Assembly (NCBI GenBank): GCA_019638455.1
Contig: JAHBTU010000001.1
Coordinates: 263,501-327,500, forward strand
Length of the DNA stretch: 64,000 nt
Reading direction: 5' to 3'
Origin: Saprospiraceae bacterium
GTDB lineage: Bacteria > Bacteroidota > Bacteroidia > Chitinophagales > Saprospiraceae
Part shown: positions 42,522-52,037 of the stretch, one piece after another
How positions within the stretch are numbered: the first letter of the stretch is position 1
Layout: each line of letters opens with the position of its first letter
Notes under the pieces: generated by a model
Database searches by the model: none
Told to the model about the DNA's origin: nothing
The model's input: only the letters and a program-made list of their open reading frames with translations
Made by a program: the position numbers and the translations under genes

Positions 42522-42799
42522 CCACCCTCTACCCTCTACCCTCCACCCTCCACCCTCTACCCTCCACCCTCTACCTTCTACCCTCCACCTTCCACCCTCC
42601 ACCCTCCACCCTCTACCCTCTACCCTCCACCTTCCACCCTCCACCCTCCACCTTCCACCCTCCACCCTCTACCCTCTACCCTCCACCCTCCACCCTCTAC
42701 CTTCCACCCTCTACCCTCCACCCTCTACCCTCTACCCTCCACCCTCTACCCTCCACCCTCTACCCTCCACCCTCTACCCTCCACCCTCCACCCTCTACC
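42522..42799. repeat. CCCTCYA/CCTTCYA heptamer tandem repeat (about 40 units)
   Basis: About 278 bases of near-perfect 7-base units (mostly CCCTCTA and CCCTCCA, some CCTTCTA/CCTTCCA). One strand is pyrimidine-rich (C/T with a single A per unit), the other is G-rich (TAGAGGG/TGGAGGG), so it could form G-quadruplexes or triplexes. Because the unit is 7 bases it is open in all frames and yields spurious Pro-rich ORFs. It lies between the cyclase and hemH starts, about 100 bases upstream of hemH. Confidence 0.95.
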
Positions 42800-42897
42800 T
42801 AAGTTTTCACCTTTTCCCGAACATTGCCCCCCGAATCTGGTTATGCCAATCCCTTCCCAAAAACAATCGGGAGGGGAGGCACTAATACTCGCGCACC

Positions 42898-43902
42898 ATG
42901 ACAGGTATCCTCATCGTCAACCTCGGCACCCCCGATGCGCCCACGCGCCCGGCTGTGTATCGCTACCTCAAACAGTTTTTGCTCGACCCCCGCGTCATTG
43001 ACATCAACCCCATTGCCCGCAACCTGCTGGTGCGAGGCATCATCGCTCCATTTCGTTCGGGCAAATCCGCCCAGGCCTATCGCGAGCTCTGGACGGAAAA
43101 TGGCTCACCCTTAAAATTCTATGGCGAAAACCTCGTGGCGCAAGTGCGACAATTGCTCGGGCCTAAATATGCCGTCGAACTCGCCATGCGTTACCAAAAC
43201 CCCTCCATCGAATCGGCCATACAGCGCCTCATGCAGGCCAAAGTGTCGAAAATAAAGGTCTTCACCTTGTTTCCCCAATACGCCAGCGCCACCACTGGCT
43301 CCGTGCATGAGGAAGTGATGCGCGTGCTGTCGCGGCAGCAGATTATCCCGGCGGTGGAGTTTGTGAGTGCCTACCCGACTTGGCAACCGATGATAGATTT
43401 GTTTGTGAAAAACGCGGCAAAATTCGACCTCTCCACTTACGACCATGTCCTGTTCAGTTATCACGGTCTGCCGCAGCGCCAATTGCGCAAAGCCGATGCT
43501 TTCTGCCATTGCCTCCAACAAGCGGATTGTTGTCAAACCCTCACCCCCGTCAATCAGTTTTGCTACTCTGCCCAATGTTACGCCACTACCCAAGCGATTG
43601 CCGGGCAGTTGAAATTGAAGCCCGAGCAATACACCGTTTGTTTCCAAAGCCGCCTCGGGCGCGACCCCTGGACGCAACCCTACACTGTGCAAGTCATTGA
43701 AAAATTGGCAAAAAGCGGTGCCAAGCGCCTACTGGTCTTTTGCCCCGCCTTCACCGCCGACTGCCTCGAAACGACCATCGAAATCGGCGAGGAATACCGC
43801 GAGGACTTCCTCAAATGGGGCGGCGAGCAACTCGACTTGGTCGAAAGCCTCAATGCTCAACCCGCTTGGGCGGCGGCGGTGGCGGATTATTTGCGTGACT
43901 AA
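42898..43902 (+). CDS. hemH: Ferrochelatase
   Basis: 334 residues. Inserts iron into protoporphyrin IX, the last step of protoheme synthesis. Family motifs: ILIVNLGTPDAPT, YGENLVAQVRQLL, metal-site His in SYHGLPQRQL, and the C-terminal CPAFTADCLETTIEIG with the conserved Glu. Six Cys cluster in residues ~200-226 (CHC..CC..CYSAQC), as in iron-sulfur-containing bacterial HemH. Start ATG is directly at 42898; the heptamer array sits ~100 bases upstream. Confidence 0.96.
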   Translation: MTGILIVNLGTPDAPTRPAVYRYLKQFLLDPRVIDINPIARNLLVRGIIAPFRSGKSAQAYRELWTENGSPLKFYGENLVAQVRQLLGPKYAVELAMRYQNPSIESAIQRLMQAKVSKIKVFTLFPQYASATTGSVHEEVMRVLSRQQIIPAVEFVSAYPTWQPMIDLFVKNAAKFDLSTYDHVLFSYHGLPQRQLRKADAFCHCLQQADCCQTLTPVNQFCYSAQCYATTQAIAGQLKLKPEQYTVCFQSRLGRDPWTQPYTVQVIEKLAKSGAKRLLVFCPAFTADCLETTIEIGEEYREDFLKWGGEQLDLVESLNAQPAWAAAVADYLRD

Positions 43903-44071
43903 ACGTCTCCCCCCCCATCACTCACACCCGCAGAATTTGTCCGCGAGGTTCCTCACCCGAAAATTCAGGTATCCGTGCTCGCAGGGCTGGGAGGGGCGAC
44001 TGCGGTGAGCACTCACGATACTGGCAAATAGAGCGCCGTCTTCAAGAAACGACCTCATGCCCCCGCTCCCC

Positions 44072-46339
44072 CTATTTCACTAACGTCGCAAACCCTCGAA
44101 ACTCAAATGGCTCGCCACGCGGCCCTGTGAAGGTGACGAGATAGACATAAACTCCGGCGGGCGACATGCCGCCAGTGTTTTGGGCGCGTCCGTTCCATTC
44201 CTCGTAGGGATTGTTGGTCTCGAACACTAGTTCACCCCAGCGGTTCCAAATCGTCATGCGGAAGTTGGTGGCACCTTCGAGAAACCCTTTGCCGAGGAAG
44301 CCTTCGTTCCGCCCGTCGCCGTTCGGAGTGAAGGCGTTGGGCATGTGCCACAGCACTTCGGGGCGGATGTCGAGATATTTTATCATAGAGTCTTTGCAGC
44401 CTTCAGCGTGCGTCACGACGAGGCGCACCTTCATCAGCCCCGTGTCAGGGAAAGTGAATGTGGGGTTTTGTTCGATGGTGGTTTTGAAGCGGTCAAACTG
44501 CCAGTTCCAACGCGCCGCGTCCACCGACTTGTCTATGAAACGGACCGTGTTGTTGAAATTGGTCAGGCCTGCGCTGGGGTCACATTCAAAGTCAGCGATG
44601 GGTGAAGGCTCCACTCGAATAAGGTCTGGAAAGGTGGCTGAGATGAAACAACCGATGGGCGAGGTGATGCCCACGCTCACGGTGTAAGAACCCGGCTCCG
44701 TGTAGAGATGTGTGGGGCTGATGGTGTCGGTCAGGATGGTGCCGTCGCCGAAATCCCACACGATGTCGTAGGTTTCATCAATCGGGGTAGAGAGATTGTC
44801 GAAGAAAATAAGTGCCGGGGCGCAACCCAGATAGCTGCTTGGTTCCACGATGATGAGTGGCGGCACCGGGAACCAATTGATGACCTGTACGGTGTCGTCG
44901 GAGCAGATGTTTTTGTCCACCACGCGCAGTCGAACGGGATGATTGCCGGGGATGGGATAAAGGAAGTCGGGGTTTTGAAGGCTCGATTGGCCGCCGGGCA
45001 CCCCGAAACGCCAGTCCCACTTGGTGATTTGCGCGTCGCCGAAGGACAGGTCGGTGAAGGAGACGGGGCCTGCCACGCAGGTGTCGTAGGCATACTCGAA
45101 GCTGGCTGTCACTTTGGGGAATATGTGCACCAAGATGTGGGCCGTGTCGTTGCACACGGAATTGGGGTTCAGTATCAGGGTGCCGACGTAGGAACCCGTG
45201 TCAGGGAAAGGCACGGTGGCGTTCCAGTTTTGGTTTTCGGTGAAGATGGTGCCATTTTGCAAATCGAAACGCCACTCCCAACCCGTGATTTTGGACTGGT
45301 CCACGCTCAAATTTTTAAATTCTATGGTGTTTTGACCGCAGGATTTGATGGCAAAACGCTTGGAGCCGACCACTTGGATGGAGTCTGTGGAGATGTTGGC
45401 CAACACGTTTGGTTTGCAATCAGCCACATTGAACTGGAAGTCGCGTCGAATTTCGGAAAGCAACACCCCGTTGCGGAATTCGCGCACCTGCACCCCCACC
45501 ACGAATTGCCCTTGCATATTCGGCGTGCCTGAAATGAGGCCGGAACTGGTGTTGATGGTGACGGGCGGGTTGCCGCCCAAGGGGTTGTTGAACGAATAGG
45601 GGGGCGCGTATATCACGTTGTTGAAAGGCGGCGCGCAAGGCGGGGTAGGCACTGCGCCATTGCAGGAAGTGACGGCGGGTGCTTGCAGCAACGGGCCGCC
45701 ACCTTGCAGGGGCGCCACGAAGCTATACACCAATTGGTCTCCGTCTGAGTCGATGGCGGAGTGGTCGAAATCGAGGAAAAAGTCTTTGCAGATGATGATG
45801 GGGGGGAAGTTCTTGAACACCGGGCTGTTGTTGCAGGCGCTTTGCGCGGCTGCGGTCAGTTCCACCGAGTAAGTGGCCCCCACATCGCCCGGATTGATGA
45901 GGTTTGAAATCGTCAGGTTGCGGCAGCAGCGTTGATAGACAATGTAATAGCTCTCGCCCGTCAGGATGGGCAAAGTGCGTTCAAACACATACACGCCTTG
46001 CTGCACGCACACGTTGGGGATTTGCGAGATGCACTCTGGCGGCACGGGTGGGATGGTGGTCACCAAGGGATTGGAGAGTTGGAAGTTCTGGTGCATGGTG
46101 AAGCTTCCGCTGCCCGGCACTCCCCTGTAGATGGCCATTTGGGCGGGGTTGTCGAAGTAGGCGCCGCTACTGTTGCAGTCGCGGTAAATTTTCATGGTAA
46201 ACTTGTAGCGCCTGCTGTTGCCAGGGCCGTCGCCCAGACATTCATAAGTGATTTCCCCGCCAATGATGTGCATGGCGAAATGGCTCGCCGGGAAAAAAAC
46301 AACGGATAACAAGAGTGCAAATAATCCTCGCAAATTCAT
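44072..46339 (-). CDS. Large secreted PKD-domain protein with gliding-motility (T9SS type B) C-terminus
   Basis: 755 residues. Signal peptide, then an N-terminal ~300-residue region with Cys pairs common in CHU-type adhesins (ECLGDGPGNSRRYKFTMKIY, YQRCCRNLTISNL), followed by about four PKD-like domains (WRFDLQNG, WDWRFGVPGG, WDFGDGTILTD, WNWQFDRFKT). The C-terminal ~85 residues are the gliding motility-associated type B tail: MPNAFTPNGDGRNEGF, FRMTIWNRWGELVFETN, GVYVYLVTFTG. Probably a cell-surface adhesin exported by T9SS. Confidence 0.93.
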   Translation of the reverse strand: MNLRGLFALLLSVVFFPASHFAMHIIGGEITYECLGDGPGNSRRYKFTMKIYRDCNSSGAYFDNPAQMAIYRGVPGSGSFTMHQNFQLSNPLVTTIPPVPPECISQIPNVCVQQGVYVFERTLPILTGESYYIVYQRCCRNLTISNLINPGDVGATYSVELTAAAQSACNNSPVFKNFPPIIICKDFFLDFDHSAIDSDGDQLVYSFVAPLQGGGPLLQAPAVTSCNGAVPTPPCAPPFNNVIYAPPYSFNNPLGGNPPVTINTSSGLISGTPNMQGQFVVGVQVREFRNGVLLSEIRRDFQFNVADCKPNVLANISTDSIQVVGSKRFAIKSCGQNTIEFKNLSVDQSKITGWEWRFDLQNGTIFTENQNWNATVPFPDTGSYVGTLILNPNSVCNDTAHILVHIFPKVTASFEYAYDTCVAGPVSFTDLSFGDAQITKWDWRFGVPGGQSSLQNPDFLYPIPGNHPVRLRVVDKNICSDDTVQVINWFPVPPLIIVEPSSYLGCAPALIFFDNLSTPIDETYDIVWDFGDGTILTDTISPTHLYTEPGSYTVSVGITSPIGCFISATFPDLIRVEPSPIADFECDPSAGLTNFNNTVRFIDKSVDAARWNWQFDRFKTTIEQNPTFTFPDTGLMKVRLVVTHAEGCKDSMIKYLDIRPEVLWHMPNAFTPNGDGRNEGFLGKGFLEGATNFRMTIWNRWGELVFETNNPYEEWNGRAQNTGGMSPAGVYVYLVTFTGPRGEPFEFRGFATLVK

Positions 46340-46553
46340 GGTGTGGTGTGTGTTTACTCGAAAGTAGGTTTTGATGGGCGCATTTTAAATTGTCGCTTTT
46401 GTGCGCCGCAACGCTGTTCAGGCATATATTCGGAACAGCGTTCTGATTTACTTGCGACAATTTGAAATGAACCCGTTTTGATGTCGAAAAAATCAGACTT
46501 TTGCCTTCCCAAAAATACAGTCACTAACGTTTCAAAAAAGCCTATTGTTGGCA

Positions 46554-47126
46554 ATGTTCCTGCTACGCGACGACATTTCAGAAATTGCACGCCTGCTCGA
46601 AGGCGGTAAAATCATCTGCTACCCGACCGATACCATCTGGGGTATCGGCTGCGATGCCACCAACGAGGCCGCCGTGGCCCGCGTCTCCGAACTCAAAGGG
46701 CGTGCGCCCGACAAGGGCTATGTGCTGCTCGTGTCGAGCGTTGAGATGCTGAAACAATATGTGCCAAAGATACATCCGCGTTTGGAAACGCTCTTGTCTT
46801 ATCATCAGCGCCCGCTTACCATGATATATGAGCGTTGTGTTGGGTTGCCCGATGTCGTCAAAGCTCCCGATGGCTCTGTGGCCATTCGGGTTGCGCAGGA
46901 TGAGTTCTGTCAGGAGCTTATCGCTGCTTTTGGCAAGCCGCTCGTGAGCACTTCCGCGAATGTAAGTGGGGAGCCGTATCCGCCTACTTTTGGCGGCATC
47001 AGCAGTGAAATCCTCGGCGGGGTGGATTATGTGGTCAAATACAGACAGGACGACAAAGAGCCGGGCGAACCCTCAGCCATCGCAAAATTGGACAGGCATC
47101 ACGAACTGGAATTTATTCGCGAATGA
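46554..47126 (+). CDS. tsaC: Threonylcarbamoyl-AMP synthase-like (Sua5/YrdC/TsaC) protein
   Basis: 190 residues from the ATG at 46554 (46545 possible). Catalyses formation of threonylcarbamoyl-AMP for t6A modification of tRNA. YrdC motifs: GGKIICYPTDTIWGIGCDA, ELKGRAPDKGYVLLVSS, RPLTMIY, VAIRVAQDEF and STSANVSGEPYPPTF. Length suits the short TsaC form without the Sua5 tail. Convergent with the ABC gene and overlapping it by 14 bases (47113-47126). Confidence 0.9.
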   Translation: MFLLRDDISEIARLLEGGKIICYPTDTIWGIGCDATNEAAVARVSELKGRAPDKGYVLLVSSVEMLKQYVPKIHPRLETLLSYHQRPLTMIYERCVGLPDVVKAPDGSVAIRVAQDEFCQELIAAFGKPLVSTSANVSGEPYPPTFGGISSEILGGVDYVVKYRQDDKEPGEPSAIAKLDRHHELEFIRE

Positions 47127-48828
47127 ACGACGATTGCGGGAACGCCGCTATGAGTTGTCGCAAATATGCGCTTTCCGGCCTTTCAAAAATATCTTCGGGA
47201 AAACCCAGAGCTTCCGTTTTCCCCGCCCGCATCACCAGCAGGCGGTCGCACATTTGCTTCACCACGCTGAGGTCGTGCGAAATAAACAAGTAGGTGAGGC
47301 CGAGTTGCTCCCGCAAATCCAGCAGCAGGTTCAACACGGTGGCTTGCACCGACACGTCGAGCGACGACACTATCTCATCGCACACCAGCACTTTGGGTTC
47401 CACTGCCAGCGCCCTTGCCACGCACACACGCTGCCGCTGGCCTCCGGAAAACTCGCGTGGGTAGCGCCCGAAATGCTCGGCTTGTAGCCCGACGGTCTTC
47501 AGCAATTCCATCGCTTTTTCGCGACGAGTCTTTTCGTCTTGATGCAACCGATGCACCCGCATCGGCTCCACGATGGCCTCGCCGACGGTCAGGCGCGGGT
47601 TCAGCGAAGCGTAAGGGTCTTGGAACACGACTTGTATCTCGCGGCGATAAGGCTGAAAGGCTTCGGGGTCGAGTGCAAGCAGGTCAGTGTTGTTCCAAAC
47701 GACGGAGCCAGCATGGGCATCGGTCAGCCGGGCCAGTGCCTTGCCAAGCGTTGTTTTGCCACATCCAGACTCTCCGGCAAGGCCAAAGGTCTCGCCCGGG
47801 AACACGTCGAAACTCACTTCGTCCACCGCATGGAGCCATGTGTTGGGTTCGCCGCGCCAATTCTTGCTGGCGGGGTAGCGGACGAGCAGGTTTTTTATTT
47901 TCAACAAAGGCTCTTGCGCGTACAGCGTCGCGCGGCGGGCGGCGGTGTCGGCCTCCGACACGACCCGCGCCTCATGGTGTTTTTTTTCAAAAAAATCCGA
48001 AATGGTGGGCATTCGGTGCAATTGGCGGTGCAGCGAAGGACGACAAGCCACCAGTCCTTTGGTGTAGGGATGCGCCGGAGACGTGAGCACTTGTTTTACT
48101 GGGCCTTCTTCCACGATGTTGCCCTGCGATATGACCGCTACTCGGTCGCAGATTTCCGCGACGACACCCAAGTCGTGGCTGATGAACAGCATGGAAAGGC
48201 TGTGTTCTTCCTTCAGTTCGCGCATCAATTCGAGAATGGCTTTTTGCACCGTTACGTCGAGTGCTGTGGTAGGCTCGTCGGCAAGCAGGATGCTGGGCTG
48301 GCACGACATGGCCATCGCAATCATCACCCGTTGCTTTTGCCCACCGCTGAGCTGGTGGGGAAAAGATTGGAAAATGCGCTTGGTGTCGGGCAGGCGAACA
48401 CGCTCAAGCCACTGCATGGCGCGTTCCTCGGCCTCTCGAGTGCTGACTTTTTGGTGTAGCCGAATGGACTCCGTCACTTGCTCGCCGCATCTGAACACGG
48501 GATTGAGCGAGGTCATCGGTTCTTGGAAAATCATGGCGATTTCTGCACCCCTGAACTTTGGAAGCTCGGAAGGCGGAAGGGCGAGCAGGTTTGTTTTGGA
48601 TGCTGAGGGTTGGGCGCTGGATTGATAAAGGATTTCGCCCGACGCGATTTTACCCGTCGCGGGCAAGAGCCGCATGACCGAGAGCGCCGTGACCGATTTT
48701 CCCGAGCCAGACTCGCCGACGATGCCGAGCGTCTCGCTTTTGTTCAATCGAAGCGAAAGGCTGCTCACCGCTCGAACCGTGCCGTTGGTGGAAGGGAATT
48801 CGATGGTTAAGTCCTTGATTTCGAGCAT
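47113..48828 (-). CDS. Double-domain ABC transporter ATPase, peptide/nickel (Dpp/Opp) type
   Basis: 571 residues from the ATG at 48828; an in-frame ATG at 48873 falls in the upstream hairpin. Two complete nucleotide-binding domains fused in one chain: first with GESGSGKS, LSGGQKQR and LLADEPTTALD; second with GESGCGKT, FSGGQRQR and LVCDEIVSSLD. Each ends with an oppDF-like region (HPYTKGLVACRPS). This is the YejF/DppDF fusion layout. No permeases or binding protein accompany it, so it is an orphan ATPase of a peptide importer. Confidence 0.93.
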   Translation of the reverse strand: MLEIKDLTIEFPSTNGTVRAVSSLSLRLNKSETLGIVGESGSGKSVTALSVMRLLPATGKIASGEILYQSSAQPSASKTNLLALPPSELPKFRGAEIAMIFQEPMTSLNPVFRCGEQVTESIRLHQKVSTREAEERAMQWLERVRLPDTKRIFQSFPHQLSGGQKQRVMIAMAMSCQPSILLADEPTTALDVTVQKAILELMRELKEEHSLSMLFISHDLGVVAEICDRVAVISQGNIVEEGPVKQVLTSPAHPYTKGLVACRPSLHRQLHRMPTISDFFEKKHHEARVVSEADTAARRATLYAQEPLLKIKNLLVRYPASKNWRGEPNTWLHAVDEVSFDVFPGETFGLAGESGCGKTTLGKALARLTDAHAGSVVWNNTDLLALDPEAFQPYRREIQVVFQDPYASLNPRLTVGEAIVEPMRVHRLHQDEKTRREKAMELLKTVGLQAEHFGRYPREFSGGQRQRVCVARALAVEPKVLVCDEIVSSLDVSVQATVLNLLLDLREQLGLTYLFISHDLSVVKQMCDRLLVMRAGKTEALGFPEDIFERPESAYLRQLIAAFPQSSFIRE

Positions 48829-48830
48829 AG

Positions 48831-48890
48831 GTAGCGCCAACCTTTGGTTGGTTTTGGTAGAAAGTGTCGCCAATCAGAGGTTGGCGTTAC
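48831..48890. promoter_or_regulatory. 13-bp inverted repeat upstream of the ABC ATPase gene
   Basis: GTAGCGCCAACCT (48831-48843) and AGGTTGGCGTTAC (48878-48890), 12 of 13 positions complementary, 34-base loop. It lies just before the ABC start (48828) and overlaps the RNase D stop (48887). Could be a terminator-like or REP-type element. Confidence 0.5.
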
Positions 48891-50053
48891 ATAGTCAATT
48901 TGCAAAAGCCCTCGCTCCATTCCACCTCGATTTTTTCGCCCTTCACGAGCCATTCCACCAGTTCGCGGCCAAGCAATGCCGCTCGCCAGCCTGTCAATAG
49001 CGATTGGTCGAAGTCGTCGCTGCCTGCTTTGAGGCGGTTGAAGTCGCCTTTGGGGAGCAGGAGCGCGGCGCTGATTTCGTGTTCGAGGCATTGTTTTTTT
49101 ACAAAATGGTAGAGGAGTTCCATCGTCCATTCGCGTTCGGGGTCTTCGGGAGTGGGCTTGGGCAGCCCGTTCAGAAATTCTTTTTCCTCGTCGTTGGGTT
49201 TTCTGCGCCAGAGTTCTTGCCAAGCCTCCAGGTTTTTTTTCCACACGTTTTCCGGCAAGGTGCGGTTGGCGCGGAAGGCGTTGGGGCCGTCTTTGGTGGC
49301 GCGTAGCACGGTGCTGACGAAACGGCTTTGGAGCACCTGCTCTTTGGGGATGTTCAGTTCCATCGCCCGTTCCAAGCGCCAACGGTAGAGCCGCATGAGG
49401 AACACTTGTTCGTGGAGGTTTAGTTGGTGCACGAAATCGTTGGAGAGTAGTTCCTTGTTGGGGTCAACGGTGTAGCAATCGGGGGTTTCCCATTTGCGGT
49501 TTTCTTCGCGTGCCCAGGGTTCGCGCTGGTGGCGGGCAAGTTTTCGGGTGAGCCGTTCGTGCAGGGCGGGCAGGTATTTGACGTCCTCTACCGCGTAGTC
49601 AATCGCTTTGGCATCGAGCGGGCGAGCGGCCCAGTCGGTGACGGTGTGGCTTTTGGCGAGGGCGACGCGGAGCTCGCGCTCCACGATTTTGGCAAAGCCC
49701 GCGGGATAGTTGTAGCCTACAAACCCGGCAGCGATCTGAGTATCGAAGGTGTTTTGTGGCACTGTGCCGTAGAGGGTGTTGAGCAACCGGTAGTCGTTGT
49801 CGCCTGCGTGGGTGATTTTGAGCACCGTTGGGTCGGTCACGATGTCGAGAAATTTTCGGAGATCGTTGATGCGGAGGGTATCAATGAGATAGATGTCGTT
49901 TTCGGTGACGACTTGGATGAGGCACAGCACGGGTATGTAGGTTTTTTCGCCGACAAATTCGGTGTCGAACCCAATCCATTCGGCTCCCGCCAAGGCATCC
50001 ATGACGCGCTCGAAGTCGTGCTGTCTTTCGAGGAAGTGTACGCGGTAATTCAT
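48887..50053 (-). CDS. rnd: Ribonuclease D with HRDC domain
   Basis: 388 residues. DEDDy 3'-5' exonuclease that trims tRNA and other small RNAs. Motifs: WIGFDTEFVGEKTY (Exo I), THAGDNDYRLLNTLYG (Exo II), YAVEDVKYLPALH (Exo III with Tyr), then an HRDC domain around residues ~200-290 (VFLMRLYRWRLERAMELN). Typical length. It ends just before the ABC gene and shares its 3' end with the hairpin 48831-48890. Confidence 0.94.
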   Translation of the reverse strand: MNYRVHFLERQHDFERVMDALAGAEWIGFDTEFVGEKTYIPVLCLIQVVTENDIYLIDTLRINDLRKFLDIVTDPTVLKITHAGDNDYRLLNTLYGTVPQNTFDTQIAAGFVGYNYPAGFAKIVERELRVALAKSHTVTDWAARPLDAKAIDYAVEDVKYLPALHERLTRKLARHQREPWAREENRKWETPDCYTVDPNKELLSNDFVHQLNLHEQVFLMRLYRWRLERAMELNIPKEQVLQSRFVSTVLRATKDGPNAFRANRTLPENVWKKNLEAWQELWRRKPNDEEKEFLNGLPKPTPEDPEREWTMELLYHFVKKQCLEHEISAALLLPKGDFNRLKAGSDDFDQSLLTGWRAALLGRELVEWLVKGEKIEVEWSEGFCKLTM

Positions 50054-50125
50054 GGGGTAAAGGTAAATAAGGTTTCAAGGTTTTTGATTTTCCGTCCGTC
50101 CGCGTTCCTTACCCCAAAATTTGGG

Positions 50126-51367
50126 TTATTTATTGTTGGGGATAGCGCTGGCATATATTTTCAAATATCGCTCCGCCACCGCTTCGTGGGTGTATTCGAG
50201 CTCTACTTTTCGCCGTGCGGCCTCCCGGTAAGCTGCCAAGGGCGACTTGCCTGCCAAAATTTCGACAAGCCCTGTTGCCAAGGCTTGGCTGTCGCCTTGT
50301 GGCGCGACGAACCCTTCTTTCAAATGCCCCACCATTTCTGGGATGCCGCCAGTGGCAAATCCGGCGACCGGGGTGCCGCAGGCCAGCGATTCCATCACCG
50401 TGTTGGGCAGATTGTCTTCCAGCGACGGTATGGCGAACACGTCCGCTGCGCCATAGGCCTGCACCAATTTTGCCTGTTCGCTCACCAAGCCCAACGAATG
50501 GACGGGGTAGGGGAGGGCCGCCAAAGTCTCTGTCTCGGATTTGCCCAATACCAGTATTTCCAGCCTAATATCCGGGCGTTGTGCTTTGAGCGTTTGCAAG
50601 GCTTCGAGGAGAAACCGGAAGCCTTTGCGCTCTTCGCTGATTTTCATGGCGGCAAAGAGCAAGACGTGTGCGTCGGGCGAGATGCCACGCTCTGTGCGGA
50701 ACGTCTGCCTTTGTGCTGCCGTGGAGGGTTTGAAAACTGCTGTGTCAATCGGGTTGGGGATGGCCGTCACCGGGTAGTCTTTCAGCAGCCCGCTCGAACG
50801 CGCCACTTTCGCCAGCCATTCGCTGCAAGTGACGAAATGGATGTTTTTGGGAAACAAAGCCTTTTTGCGATGCCACACGCGGTTCGACAAATCGTTGGGC
50901 GCGGGACGTTTCAAAAAAGGACATTGGCCACACGTTTGTTTGAAACGTTCGCATCCCCTGCTGTAATGGCAGCCGCCCGTGAATGCCCACATATCGTGCA
51001 GCGTCCAGACGATGGGCTTGCCCAGTTGGGCCAATTGATGAATGTTTTTCAGCGACAGGAATCCCTGATTCACCCAATGCAGGTGCAGCACGTCGGCTTG
51101 ACGCACCAACGGGTGTCGCGAGAGGTTTTTCCCAAAATTGGCCAAGGAAAACGCAAACCGCACCGACGGGTCGCGCTCAAACGGGACGAAAGAAAGCCGT
51201 TCGGCATAGAAGGGCCAATGATAACCGATGTCGTTGGCCGTCAATAGATTAGCGGCGATGCCGGAGGCCTGCAACGCTGTTTGCAGCCTACGGCAAGCCA
51301 CGCCCGCTCCGCCTTGCGTATATGTGTTGAGGAGCAGGATGTTTGGAGGGGCTGGAGCCAGAGACAT
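50126..51367 (-). CDS. GT4-type glycosyltransferase
   Basis: 413 residues from the ATG at 51367, which fits the usual N-terminus better than 51403. GT-B fold of retaining glycosyltransferases: N-terminal GGAGVACRRLQTAL, DVLHLHWVNQGFLSL, WTLHDMWAFTGGCHYS with a Cys-rich CHYSRGCERFKQTCGQC motif, and C-terminal sugar-nucleotide site EDNLPNTVMESLACG (EX7E) and GFATGGIPEMV. Resembles WcaC-like and Bacteroidetes polysaccharide transferases. No other polysaccharide genes flank it. Acceptor unknown. Confidence 0.9.
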   Translation of the reverse strand: MSLAPAPPNILLLNTYTQGGAGVACRRLQTALQASGIAANLLTANDIGYHWPFYAERLSFVPFERDPSVRFAFSLANFGKNLSRHPLVRQADVLHLHWVNQGFLSLKNIHQLAQLGKPIVWTLHDMWAFTGGCHYSRGCERFKQTCGQCPFLKRPAPNDLSNRVWHRKKALFPKNIHFVTCSEWLAKVARSSGLLKDYPVTAIPNPIDTAVFKPSTAAQRQTFRTERGISPDAHVLLFAAMKISEERKGFRFLLEALQTLKAQRPDIRLEILVLGKSETETLAALPYPVHSLGLVSEQAKLVQAYGAADVFAIPSLEDNLPNTVMESLACGTPVAGFATGGIPEMVGHLKEGFVAPQGDSQALATGLVEILAGKSPLAAYREAARRKVELEYTHEAVAERYLKIYASAIPNNK

Positions 51368-51491
51368 TGTTTGCACAAAAAAATAGTCTTTATTTCGCCC
51401 CAAAAGTCATGCTTTTTTGTTGGTTCATCCGAATCAACGATAATGCTGCCCAAATCCCGAACAAATACTTCCGTCCGCAATTCAGATAAAC

Positions 51492-52034
51492 ATGAACTAC
51501 ATCGTGTATGACCTTGAAGCCACTTGTTGGGAAAACCCACCGCCGGGTTATGTGCAGGAAATCATAGAAATCGGGGCGTTCCGAATCAATCCTTATGGGG
51601 AGGTGCGCGGCAAATTCAATCGCTTCATCCGTCCGAAGGTGCATCCCGTTTTGTCCCAATTCTGCCGCCAACTGACTGGTATCGAACAGGTTGACGTGAA
51701 TCGTGCGCGACCTTTCCCGGAGGTGATTCAAGAGTTTTTGGATTGGGGGCGCATCGAGGAGGAGGACTATGTACTGTGTTCTTGGGGCAACTTCGACCGA
51801 CGGATGTTTGCCCACGACTGCCGCCTTCATCGCATAGACGCGGAGTGGACGGAGCGCCACGCCAACTTGAAAGAACAGTACAAGCACATGAAACGGATGC
51901 GGCGCGGTATCGGCCTGCGCAAAGCGGTGGAAGGCGAGGGCATCCTGTTCACGGGGCAGCACCACCGCGGCATCTCGGACGCGGAGAACCTGACCAAACT
52001 GTTTTTGAAGTATTTGGGGAGCTGGAGCTTGTGA
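51492..52034 (+). CDS. DEDDh 3'-5' exonuclease (ERI1/KapD-like)
   Basis: 180 residues. Exo I DLEATCWENPPPG (Asp, Glu), Exo II LCSWGNFDRRMF (Asp), Exo III HHRGISDAENLTKLF (His, Asp). The layout is like KapD or ERI1 exonucleases acting on RNA or DNA ends. No extra domains. The convergent ABC permease gene ends four bases away. Confidence 0.92.
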   Translation: MNYIVYDLEATCWENPPPGYVQEIIEIGAFRINPYGEVRGKFNRFIRPKVHPVLSQFCRQLTGIEQVDVNRARPFPEVIQEFLDWGRIEEEDYVLCSWGNFDRRMFAHDCRLHRIDAEWTERHANLKEQYKHMKRMRRGIGLRKAVEGEGILFTGQHHRGISDAENLTKLFLKYLGSWSL

Positions 52035-52037
52035 CAA

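Noticed and set aside
42438..43001. Pro-rich proteins encoded by the heptamer array
   Set aside because: The 7-base unit is open in all frames on both strands; the frames are repeat artefacts.
49529..51247. Long open frame on the plus strand opposite rnd and the glycosyltransferase
   Set aside because: It is antisense to two well-recognised genes, and its translation is Phe/His/Arg-rich with no domain. The same holds for 38849-39880, 56559-57656 and 922-1581.
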